Shown here: piece after piece, positions 1-10,518 of the stretch
Layout: the number at the start of each line of letters is the position of its first letter
Numbering within the stretch: position 1 is the stretch's first letter
From: Asterochloris sp. CNOR1
Taxonomy: Eukaryota; Chlorophyta; Trebouxiophyceae; Trebouxiales; Trebouxiaceae
NCBI GenBank assembly: GCA_963969365.1
Contig: OZ017752.1
Location: 1,612,001-1,676,000, forward strand
Direction: 5' to 3'
DNA: 64,000 nucleotides
The notes under the pieces: model-generated
Database searches by the model: none
Told to the model about the DNA's origin: nothing
What the model saw: the letters and a program-made list of their open reading frames with translations, nothing else
Made by a program: the position numbers and the translations under genes

Positions 1-3000
1 CTGCGGGCGAGCCCTGACTGTGCCCCTGCAGAGCAGAGCGGCAGGCTTGCAGTCGTGCGGCGCCGAGCCTGGGAGCGCGGCATTGCTGCACCTGGGCACA
101 AGATCCACACAAGCAATGAGGGCAGTGCCAGCCGTGCCACATCTGCGCACTCCTTTGGTGTGCAGACGCTGGGCCGCAGCGGGCACTCCAGCACTTCTGG
201 CAGTACAAGCAGCGGCAGCATCAGTGCAGGCGGTTCCACTTCTCGCGCCAGCAGTGGCAGGACTGGTAGCAGCACCAGCGCGAGCACCAGCAGGCCGCAG
301 ACATCTGAGCCTGGCTTGCCAACTCCGCCAAGCGCAAGCGGGGGTGCAGCACCGGCAGGTGGTGCCAGTGATGCGCCAGACGCTGCCAACAAGTGGAGAG
401 ACCTGCTGCAGGGCCTCAACCTGCAGGCGGACCACGACCATCTGAGGCTGCTGCAGACACAAGAGGCGGGCAGCAGAAGCCTGGTGGTTCTGCAGGTGCG
501 ACACCTAACTCTCAGTGTTGTTGCACACATGACCTGCTGCTGGAGAAGAGGCTGCTAGGTCTCAAACTGCAGGCAGAGCTTCTTCAGCTGCAACGCTCAA
601 GGTGGGAGCCCTTTCTGGCAGACCTGGCAGTCTCTTTGCATGCAGGAGGGCTATGGTGTGAACCAAGCTGCAGAGCGAGGGGCCTCTGAGTGCCCAAGCC
701 AGCCGTGGAGTCAGCAGGTGGCCGCAGTGGCCCAAGAGATGGGCGCTGGCATGCTTGAAAGTGTGATGGAGACACTGCTGCGCCAGGTGGGCCGTGCCCT
801 GCCTTTGTATAAACCCCTGCCCAAGACACCCAGCTTGATGGGCCTGCCTGAAGCCGAACCATGCCTGAGTCATGAGCTCTGCCAGCAGCAGGATCCAGAA
901 TTTTTGCCTTTGGCTTCTGCGTGGGGCCTGGCCGTTGCTGTTCACACAGAAGGCTTAAGCCAGCAGGCAGGGCAACGAATGCAAGCTGGCGTGTCCACTT
1001 GAGGTTGTAGTGCAAGGCTGCCAGCCTGCGGCGCATCGCTCCTTATGTCTGCAGGCTGCTCAAGATGTCCTGCGGCTGCCAGGAGCTGCCTCTGCATTTG
1101 CAGACACTATGCTGGCCCTGAGCATCATGGGCTGCACCGGCAGCCACAATGCTGCGCAGCGGCTCTGGCAGGAGCAGTCTCACTCTTATTCAGGCCAGAC
1201 GGCGGCAACTGCTGCTGACAAGCAGCACGCGATAGGAGCACCAGGGGCGGCCCTTCCACCTGGGCAGCACCCCGGGGCTGAGGCTCAGCAAGCAGGTGCA
1301 GGGCGGTCAATGTCAGTGCTGACGCTGCAGCAGCAGGCAGTGGCGCTGGTGGGTGCGGCAGTGGATGTGCCCGAAGCAGCTGTCAGGCAGCTCTCAGGGG
1401 TCAGCCAGGTGCAGGGCCTGCAGGCGGCCGCTGTACTGCAGAGCACACCCCAAGCCTCTGCCACCACCCCAGCCGTGCCTGTAACGGCAGAGCAGGCAGC
1501 CCAGGGCAGCAGCCAAAGGGCAGGCACGGCAAAGACCCCCCCTGCTGATGGCCAGGCAGCCCTTGCCCAGGACCTTGCCATCCGTCAGCAGGCCCTGCTT
1601 GGGCTGGCAGCACACCTGGCGCAGTGCCATGCAGCTGCAGCAAGGCACGCAAGCGACACAGGGCAAGTGGCGGCATCGAGGCCCATGGGCAAGCCTGGGC
1701 GATCGGGCGGCCTGGTCCCCAGTCAAGCAGTCCCCTACAGTCTGGCGCCAGAGGCACGCCTGCCACTTGGCACTGCCCTCAAGCAGCCCCTAAGCGCAGA
1801 GCAGGCAGCCAGTCTCCATCGCCAGCTGCTGCCTCTGGAGGTGCATGCAGGCGTCTGCATGCCTGCCTCGCTGCCCCAGCCTGCACAGCCGACAGGCAGG
1901 GCACAAGGCGGTCCCCAGTGGCAGCGCCGTGGCCTGTCAGCCGAGTACACCTTCTGGCAGGGAGCCGCTTTGCAACAGCAGCCCGTGGCGGCCGCACGGG
2001 AGGCTGGGCAGCAGTCAGGCCCTGCCAGCCCGCTGCTGTGCATGGCGGCGGTGCCCCAGGCAGGGCTGCTGGCCGGTGGGACTGCAGACGGTTCCCTCTG
2101 CATCTGGCAGATGGGCACTACAGGAATGCAGCTGCAGCAGCATCTGTCTGGGGTCGTTCAGGGAGCTGTGCTTGGTGAGGCCCCGTCGCCCTGCAACTTT
2201 GGCCGCTGAGAAGGATTAGGGTTGCGGGCTGGTTGTCACTCTCCCTTGTCACTTCCCACCCCTGACTTGCAGGCGTGGCTGATGGCTGTCTCAAGGAAGC
2301 ATTACAGGGTGCCTGCTGTTCGACATGTTCATGCTGCTGCTCAACTCTGTGGCAAAATACCTCCTGAGACACAGCACCTCCTGAGACTCAAAACCTCTTG
2401 CAGGCATTTGCTGGGATACCGCAGGCCACACCCTGGCCGTAACATCAGCAGAGTCCTTTGCTGTCCTTCGCCCTGCGCCTCCAGCGGCCGAGTGTCAGCC
2501 ATTGGCTGGAGAGGCCTCTGGGCAAGCTCGCAGCAGCAGCGCATGGCAGCTCAATTTGAGACTGGATGCCGCTCAGCTGCTGGGATCGGTGCAGTGCAGC
2601 GCCATGAGCATCTGGGACCCTTGGGAGGCCTTGGCGGCTGAGGAGGCAGAAGCTGGTGAGGAGCTTGAGGCAGATGCAGTGCCTGGCAGCAGCCTGGCTG
2701 CTGATGCAGGCACAGCTGCTGCACAGCAGCCGGCAGCTTCCAAGGCAGTGCCGCCAGCCATGCAGGTAGGCAACAGGAGGCCATCTCTGGCAGAGGCAGC
2801 ACTGGCAGGCAGGCAGGCAGCTGCCAGGAGGCCGTCTGTGGCAGAGGCAGCCAGTGTTGCCGGCCGCACCCAGCCGATGCCAGGGGCAGGCACTCAGGGA
2901 CAGCGGCAGCCACAGCAGGGCCGCCAGCACCTCACTGCCCTGCTGCTGCTGGAAGGCCCCGCTGTTTTTCTGGTGCGGGCCAACCATGATCTGCTGCGTG

Positions 3001-5750
3001 TCAGCTTGCCGTCTGCTGACGTGGCAGCGGCTGGCTCAGCAGGGACTGCTGAGCAAGCAGGGCCACAGCAGATGCCCGCTGATCAGCGCGAGCCACAACA
3101 CCCAAGCTTTGCAGCATTCCATGATGGCCCCACCCGCAGCCCCAGGAGCACAGACAGGCCCCGACAGGTTGCAGCCTTCCTCACTCCGCCCCTAGAGGCA
3201 GCAGGGGAAGATGCACCCAGGCAGCACATCTACAGGGGCCACAAGGTGAGTCCCACAGCTGCTGGCTGCTGTTCCCGCCGGCAGACCGGAAGCATGTTTC
3301 TGCCTTGGCACACTCCAGGACCCTTGCCCTGGGGCCCCCTGTCTGCTTGGATGTTGCGCCAGAGTGAAGACTCTCAGCAGTGGACAGCGGCTTGTGAGCC
3401 CCTCGCAGGTGGTGCCTGCCGTGCAGGCAGCAGCAGTATGGGCAGGGATGGTGTCAGCGGGGCTGTTGACACTGGATGGGGAAGGCACACTGCTACAGTG
3501 GCCTGGTGCACCTCCTGAAGTGGCAGGGCCTGGCTGGGTGCTGCCAGGGCAGTCCTGGAGCCTCCGGCCATCAGTGGAGATGTGGCAGCCGATGTGAGGA
3601 GCTCTGATGCCTGACAGGGCTGCTGTCCCATGCACCTTGGCCTCGTCGGGAGAGTGCATTGTGCGCAGCCATCGCAGCTGCAGAGGCTGCTGCTCGATAC
3701 ATGGTGTCGGTCAGCAGATTTGTGATGGACACATATGGAACCAAACCTGCTCACCCTGGCTTGAGGGGCACTTGCGGCTTTGCAGGACGCCATGGCTGCA
3801 GTGCCGACAGAGCAGGCTGAGGATGCTGCAGGCTGCTGCTTGATGCGACTGGCCTTCACTGCTACACCAAGTTTAGGTGCAGTGCACATGCACCTCTGCC
3901 GGTGCCTGCAGGTCTCCATGGGCTGCAGTGTCTGCAGAGCAAGCCGAGCTGCTGAAGGGCCAGCAGCCCTGGATGGTGCGCCACACCACTACCCCGCTGC
4001 AGCCCGTGCAGCTGCCTGCAGAGCCCGAGGACGCTGCCAGGGAGGGCTTCTTTTCGGCGCTGCGTGGGGGCAGGGGGCGGCTTGCCCTCCCTGCAGCTGC
4101 CGCCCAGGCAGCCATCAGGGAGGCCCTGCACGTGCAGGAGGGTGGCAGGCCCGGCGTCGCACAGCTGCTGCTGGCTCAGCACGCTAGCCCGGGGGAAGCA
4201 AGCCTTGTGGGGCTGCACTGCTGCCAGGTGCACTCAGCTGCGCCTCTTCCAGCCTAGCCAGGCTCGCAGAGCCTATAGGGCACCCTGCAGTTGTTGGCCA
4301 CTTGGGATCCTTGTTGCCCCCAGGGCGGCCGTCTGCCACACTCAGCTGACGCCTGTGCTCACTGATGCCAGCAACACTGCAAGATGCACTGCAGGCGTGC
4401 TCAGAGATGTCGTCAAGCCTGGTTGACTATCTGATCATGTTGCCACTGCTGGTGTGCGTGTGCAGGCAGTGCGTCGCAGCTGCCGTGCTCAAGTGGTGGC
4501 CGCTTACATGGTACTGGGGCGGCAGCACCTGCTGCTGGTAACTGCGCCAGCCACCAGTGCCCAGCTTCCTGCCAGTGCTGTGTTCAGGGTGCGGCTGCTC
4601 AACCTCTCCCAGCCCGAGCCTGAGGTGAGACATATGCCTGCAGGCCTGATGGAACGTGAACAGGGTTTGGGATGCGGTTTCCGCTGCTGTTGATGCCAAA
4701 AGTATTGCACTGCGCCCGACCTTTCAGCATCGCCCTCTGGTTGCATTCGGCAAATACGCAGACACGCATCTGCTGTGTCTGTATTACAGCTGGAGCAATT
4801 ACCCTGTGCTTGAATGTATCTTTCCTGCAGCTGGTATCAGTCCACATGGACACCTCAACCTGTGCTCAGCATGCACTGCATCTTTGCCGATGCAGCTGCT
4901 GCAAGTCCAGATGGACACCTGATGTGCACGCTGTCACAGGCGTTCTGCAAGGCTCCTGCACTTGCATTATTGATCGCTGGACTGAGCATGCGCTGTGATT
5001 CTGCCCCTGAAGCTGGCCTCCATCCAAATGGACATCTGGGATGCCAACAGCGGCAAGCTGCCGCCAGCCTGCGCTGTGCTGCCACCCCTGTCAGGCCTGG
5101 CTTCTGCCCATCTGGCGGTGGCATTGGGGCTGGGAGCAGTGGGAATCTACTCCCTTATCACAGGTGAACACTGCCACCGCAACACTTGAGCATTGTAAAG
5201 CACAGCTGGCGTCACATCGTTGTGGCTTCAGCTTGTCACTCTCTGGAGATGACCTCAGCAGCAACAGCACACAGGTTGAGTCAGTCAAGGAGACTGTGAG
5301 CACAACTTGGGGGCGCTCTCATCTGCATTGCAGACTGGTGCTAGTACTGGCTGTTAACAGGAGCTGCTCAAATTACCTAACCGTGCTGCAGGGGCCCTTC
5401 TGCAGAAGCTGGAGGTGCCTGGCATAGTTGACAGGCAAGTAGTCAAATCGTTGCAGCTCTGTTCAGCTGGTAGGCAGCCTTGCCTGGCAGCACTGCATGA
5501 AGACGCCTCAGCGCCAGTGCTTGCTGTGCTGGACACTTTACGGGGGGCAGAAGCGCTCGCTCAAGAGCGCTGTGCTCAGTTGACCTCCGAGATGCAGTCA
5601 GGCCCCTCTCATGTGTCCAGCAGAGACAGTCAAGGCAATGCCGCGTCTACCAGCAGTTCTCATTCCAGTGAATCCCATTTGACCTCTGCAAGCAGCACCC
5701 CACGAGGCAGGAACAGCACTTTGTTGGACAGGACTGTCTCTCCAGTCTAA
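1..5750 (+). CDS. Large WD40-like repeat protein, 3' part (5' end outside window)
   Basis: This is the downstream part of a large multi-exon gene; I do not recognise the family. Readable exons include about 1-495 (Ser/Gly/Thr-rich linker, then a leucine-rich helical stretch), about 507-660, about 718-786, a long exon at about 1055-2174, one from about 2600 to 3245, and shorter ones near 3412-3590, 3940-4230, 4490-4625, 5010-5163 and 5400-5750. The long exon is Ala/Gln-rich but ends with a beta-propeller-like strand, LLAGGTADGSLCIWQM, typical of a WD40 blade. Later pieces such as AVWAGMVSAGLLTLDG and LLLLEGPAVFLVRA have the same alternating hydrophobic pattern. The exon around 2790-2850 holds two copies of RRPS(L/V)AEAA. 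The C-terminus is Ser/Thr-rich and stops at 5750. Tomosyn/Lgl-like or other trafficking propellers were considered, but no diagnostic motif is visible. Intron joins are the least certain in the window. Confidence 0.55.
4821..5040 (+). repeat. Three degenerate copies of a junction segment in the WD40-like gene
   Basis: A segment containing tccaNatggacaNct occurs at about 4831-4855, 4896-4920 and 5013-5038. A second shared block (agcatgc-ctg) recurs at 4867-4888 and 4984-5005. The first copy directly follows a good acceptor, tttcctgcag, and the third reads into the apparent exon LASIQMDIWDANSG. Copies are about 65 and 115 bases apart. Confidence 0.6.
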
Positions 5751-5963
5751 GCATGATTAACCTCCAGGCCTTCCCCATATCTGGACTGTGCCTTCTCTCG
5801 ATTTGCATTCGATTCAGACTCAACAGCTTTCAGAATTGGGCAGCAGATGTGGGGAGGAGCAGTCATGCCTGCAGGGTAAGACTGGTACAAAGTCTGTAGT
5901 AAGCGGGCCTAGGCTAGTTCTCAGCAAACATCCACCCAAATGGGGCAGTGATTGCGGGTCAGC

Positions 5964-8900
5964 TCAACTCTCTGCAATAAATTTGGCTGCCCAAAAGACT
6001 AGCACCCAGAAGAAACCCAGCTTCACGACATTGAGGGTACTCTTGGTCACCCGACCTGCAAGCTTTGACAGGGCCGTGCGGGCACCTACAAGTGGATACA
6101 AACTTCTGAGACCAGCCAGGTTTGCAACAAGCTCAACAGCAGGTAAATTGCAGAGCATTGCTGTGAGAGGGTGGGGCCCCAGATGCAGCAATGACAGGTG
6201 GGATGTGCAGCAGCACGCACGCTCTGATGTGACTGCAGCGGGCGCACTCTCGGGACTCACCAGCGGCAACCACAACAAATCCAAGCAGCACCAGGGCTGC
6301 CTGCAGTGCCAGCTTTGTGTTATCGTCGAGTGGAACTTTCGAGATGCTGGCCGCCTCTGAGTTGAGGGCCTTTTCTGTGAAGTCAGACACATCAAACAGC
6401 AGAATGCCGCCCACGCTGCCTGCCAAGGCTGTGAGGAGCGCAATCCCCAAGATGTTGATGCCACCTGCAGGCACATGCCTTCGTGTTGAGGGGTTGGTTC
6501 GCCTGCAGATTAGCCACTTCCTCGAGAGTACAAACGCGCAAAACACATGGCTGTGAGTGCTTGAGGTGTGCCCGCACCCACAGCCACGGCTGTGACCCCG
6601 CAAGGCACCACTGCCATTCCAGCCACACCGCGTTGAGGGAGCGGCATCAGTCTGTGCCACCAGGTCGAGGCCCCACATCAAGCAGCACGATGTCTGCCCA
6701 CACACACATACACACACATGTGTTCACCTCTCTGCCGGGCCTCTGCTATCTCGATGTCTCCCTTTTCAATGAACTGCTGCAGGCCCATCTCCCCTCCTGC
6801 GAAGCCTCCGGTGATGTTGTCTACAGAGCAGAGCATCCTGATCAGCTGCTGAGAAACATCCCGTGGAGTGGCATACATCAGCTGAGTCTTCTGCACAGGG
6901 GCAGGGTTGCTCGCACTCCAGCAAGGCGGCTGAACTGAAACCTGCCATGCCATGGCACTCCTTGGCTGTTGCGCAAGTCTGCACTTGATGTGGACAACAT
7001 TGCTGCTGCAAGACAGCAGCTGAGTGCTCCTGGCTGTGCGTCATGCAGACAGCTCTCCTCTGACGAGCACCAGGAGGCCTCAGTGAAACACACAATGTGA
7101 CCACCATCCTCACCGAAGATGCCAATGCTTTCCTTGTCAGGATAACGCCGAGGGTCGTCCTTGACCATCTTGCCCTTCAGGCCCTGCTTTCTGCTGTCAA
7201 AGTCGCTGCACCAAGACAGAAACAAAGTTGAGAGCAGCCCAGGGATGTAAGCAGTGACGGCTATCCAGCCAAGGAGACATGGCGGTCCCACAGTGCAGCA
7301 GTCTCCTGCTGCTGTGAGGCAGGAGGGTCGACATCTCCCTGCATCTCACAACCCACTCTGCGCAGGACCAGCCTGACTGCCCTGCTTCATGCTGCAAACT
7401 CGTGCTGCAAAAGGGCACAAGCATAGGCAGCTCACCCTTTGTCAAAGCCGATGTAGAGGGTGTCGCCGTCCTGCTTCATGACCTTGGGCTGGCTGGTCAT
7501 GGCCTTCTTCCTGTCCTCCTCTGACATGACAGTCTTGCTAGCACCTGACGAAGCCTGCTCAGCCTGCAGGAGCCATCCATCAGTGAGTCAGCCTGTGCTC
7601 GATGCCTTGACATGCAGCTGGCTGTTGCCCAGTCAGCCAGGTGTGCCCAGGCAGGGAGCAACAGCCAGCCCTGCTGCAGCTAAGCCTGTGCGGGATGCCT
7701 GGGCAGGTAACGAGCAAACGTGGTTGCAATAGCATGGCGCGCCTTTGGGCAGGAGGCAGCAGCCATGCACGTCGGCCGGTGCTGAATGCCTGGGTGGGGT
7801 GCCAGCGGCCTTACAGCAGCGCGGCACGCCCTCGGCAGGGGGGCAGCAGCATCACCACTGGCACCTGGCCTGTGCTGAACGCTCTTGCACAGGCAGCTAG
7901 CTGCTGCCAGAAGGTTTGGGCAGGAGGTGGCTGGTTGTTCTCAAGCCGGCTGTAAGGCAGATGGCGGACACGCTGGCAGCTCGGCATGCCTGACAGCAGA
8001 CGGCGAAGCTGCAAGTGATGCATGGCGACTGCAGCTGGGCTTATGCTGGATACATGGGCAGGCTGGCAAATGTTCACGACGTGTTGCACCAAGCTAAGCA
8101 GGATGCAGCGCGCTGTGCACGGGGGCCAGCAGGCCAAGGCTGGCGTCACGCCAGGTTACAGGTCAGCATGCCAGACAGAGGCGGCGGGATGCACATAAGG
8201 AGGCAGCGCTGACCTGGATGAAGGACAGCAGACCTTTCTCGCCACCAGCCCAACCTCCTGTGGTAGTGGACCTCTCAGGATCTGCAGACAAACCAGCAAC
8301 TCTCGTCCTCCCACAAGGCAAGCCTATGATTTGTTGCTCCTGGGCATGCGCGCCTGCAGACTGCTGCCCAGTCCCTGCGCAAGGCACCACGCAGCCCATG
8401 GTGGTGCCTGACATCAGAGACAGACGGGCGGGGCACCCAAGGCAATCAGACTGAAGCACGAGGCCTGCCGGCCGCTGCCCCAGCCTGCAGCAGCACAGCC
8501 CTCTGGCCGCCTCCCTCTAGTCCGGCTGAGGCACTCACATCTGGAGGGGTCGTCCTTGACCACCCTGCCAGGCCGGGTGCGGTCATAGTCTCCCTTGGAG
8601 TAACCCAGATAGATGGTCTCCCCGCTCTCCTTCAGCACCTCAATCTCTGGGCCCTTTTGCGTGACCTGTGCAGCAGGAGATAGCCATGCTGCATCACACT
8701 GGCTTAGCTGCAGTCTCGTGTGGGATTCGCAAGCTCTGGCCCCTTCTGCTTGGCTTGCACAGTGGCAGTCAGCCAAACACCACCACCTGTTTGGGGGGTA
8801 GTTCTGAATTACCAAGACAGCAGTAGCCAGCCTTCGATGTTGAAACCACCCCTGAGCATGAGCAGGATGCTTGATTGCAACAATCCAGCCCAGGTAGCCC

Positions 8901-9589
8901 AGGGACGGTGTGTAGCCCTCGATCTCCCGTCCATTCTGCCATTGTAGCAGCCAAGATCATCACTGCTGACCAACCAAATGCTGTCAGGAGCATGGCGGTA
9001 CAGATGCCCATGGGATGTGCACTAAGAGCGTGGCCGCCATGCTGCTGGGACTGCAACACAACCCTTCCCCGCCCACTGCTGTGTTGCACTGTCGCAGGGG
9101 GACTCCAAGGCAGCACTGCCTGGGCCAGAAAGTGGGCCGGCCATGTGAGCAGGAAAGGCGCCATGCCGCCAGCCTGCGATAGGCAGGGTCAATGGTGCAG
9201 GCAGGAACCTCAGTGTGCTCTGCATTCAGCCAAACGACAATGCCAAAGTGCATGAAAACATCCCCATGCAGCTATCACTGTGAATGTACCTTGACTTCCT
9301 CGCCCTTGGCCTCTGCCTCCTTCTTGATGTCAGAGGCCACCTCCTTAGCCTGCTCCTCTGACTGTAGCTCCTGCCTCTCATCAGCAGGCCTGCTTGCGCC
9401 ATTGGCCTCTGCTTTCTGCTCAGCCTTACTTTGGTCTGCAACGTTGACCTGCGCAGCAGCAGTTACCAAATGCAGTCTCTTCTGTTGGGTGCATTTAGAA
9501 GCTGCATTGCCTGTTGTCAGGCTTCCACTCAAAAATAACCTCACCTGCTCTGCTCTGCATCTCACTAATTTCCTCCTATGCAATGCCAT
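5964..9589 (-). CDS. Plastid/thylakoid-type membrane protein with two VKDDPxR modules
   Basis: Seven exons keep phase throughout: 9290-9589, 8539-8665, 7436-7544, 7114-7205, 6728-6820, 6261-6464 and 5964-6160, giving about 373 residues. The N-terminus (about 50 residues) is basic, rich in Ser/Thr/Ala and ends near LVTAAAQVNVA, like a chloroplast transit peptide, followed by a charged Lys/Glu linker. Two similar modules follow: IEVLKESGETIYLGYSKGDY ... VVKDDPSR, and KVMKQDGDTLYIGFDKGDF ... MVKDDPRRYPDK. Next comes a glycine motif ITGGFAGGEMGL, then a hydrophobic helix (INILGIALLTALAGSVGGIL), a second (LALQAALVLLGFVVVAA), and a last one near the C-terminus. Plant plastid proteins with VKDD-RYPDK and GGFAGGE motifs are known to me only as uncharacterised thylakoid proteins, so function is not assigned. 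The last exon is the least certain: reading straight through exon 6 would give another C-terminus. Confidence 0.75.
7560..7960. repeat. Intronic tandem repeats, period about 90
   Basis: The intron between exons 2 and 3 of the thylakoid-type gene contains at least four degenerate units beginning near 7592, 7686, 7778 and 7866. Each starts with a cctgtgctgaatgcctg-like block and later carries a ggcaggNggNagcagc-like block. Unit lengths are about 88-94 bases. They have no coding continuity. Confidence 0.6.
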
Positions 9590-10518
9590 CTGCACCGTTT
9601 GCTGTGCATGAGTTCTGCCTGGTGGCAGCTGCGTGTGTCCCCTCAGCACACCGTGCTGCTGCATGGCTTGTGGCCAGCAGGCGTCAAGAGCTGAATGGCA
9701 ATCTCCTGCTGCCGCCGGCTAGTGGGCAGAACAACTCTTGAATGGCGCTCCTGAATGGATCTGGGGTCAGAGCAGAAGATTAGGAAAGAAAGTCAGTTTC
9801 GGATAGGTCTACATTTCCGGATAGGTCTATATGTTGCATTGCGCTGATACGCTATATGACTGCATTGATGGGTTGGACTCGAAACCTTCTCCTTCAGCCT
9901 TGGAGCTGGTGAGTGCATCATGTGGGACAGGCAACATTTCCAGCGATGTGGCAACCCCCGGTTGTAAGCCTAGTAGTGTGAGACATACGTGGAGGCCAGG
10001 TCGCGTGCTAGGTTCCAGTGAGAGTCAGCATCCAGCTGAAGACACTGATGCTCAGGTTGATGATCTGGGGGCATGCTGTGATCACGACAATTGCCTGGCT
10101 GGATGGACAGTCTCATGTGGTGTGCTACCACTGCATGCAGTCAACGTTTACTTGTCCGGGAGCATCACCTTGAGAAGGGACAACACCACAACTGGCTTTG
10201 GAACAGCTCGCGGGCTTGGGGTACCCTCGTCTGTATATGCTGCAGAAGAGGATGGCAAGGAATGTGACACCTCCTCAGGCCCAGCTGAAGGAATGTCACT
10301 GACACACACGGCACTGCCCCCCCACAGGCAGGTTACCAACATTTTCTCCTGTAACCTTGAGATGTATTGATGGTGTAAGTGCAAATGCCTTTTGGTGAAG
10401 CATCAGCATGACCATTGGTGCTGTGGATGTTCAGATTGCTGTTCAGTCTCTCAATGTTCAGGCACTTCAATTGCTGTTGTCAGAAGCAGCTATCTGGGCA
10501 GAAGAGGCACTGTGAGTG
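9590..10518. other. Intergenic stretch between two minus-strand genes
   Basis: This holds the 5' flank of the thylakoid-type gene and the 3' flank of the BCS1-like gene. It contains an 18-base near-perfect direct repeat (ttcggataggtcta-at) at about 9797-9830 and the plus-strand reading frame listed separately. I see no other supported feature. Confidence 0.5.
9831..10370 (+). CDS. Intronless open reading frame of 179 codons, doubtful
   Basis: An uninterrupted ATG-to-stop frame of 179 residues lies between two minus-strand genes. The product is hydrophilic, with Ser/Gly/Asp and ten or so Cys residues, no transmembrane helix and no motif I recognise. All confident genes here of comparable size have introns, so an intronless gene would be atypical. 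It starts immediately after an 18-base direct repeat. It may be chance open frame in a long 3' flank of the BCS1-like gene. Transcript evidence on the plus strand would decide. Confidence 0.22.
   Translation: MLHCADTLYDCIDGLDSKPSPSALELVSASCGTGNISSDVATPGCKPSSVRHTWRPGRVLGSSESQHPAEDTDAQVDDLGACCDHDNCLAGWTVSCGVLPLHAVNVYLSGSITLRRDNTTTGFGTARGLGVPSSVYAAEEDGKECDTSSGPAEGMSLTHTALPPHRQVTNIFSCNLEMY

Noticed and set aside
2210-2225. Telomere-like ggattagggttg
   Set aside because: A single short match inside an intron of the WD40-like gene; no array, so not an interstitial telomere.
1-5750. Assignment of the first gene to tomosyn/Lgl
   Set aside because: There is one blade-like strand and general propeller composition but no family-specific motif, so a named function would be a guess.
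6697-6722. Short CA-rich microsatellite
   Set aside because: Only a few imperfect units in an intron; no larger significance.
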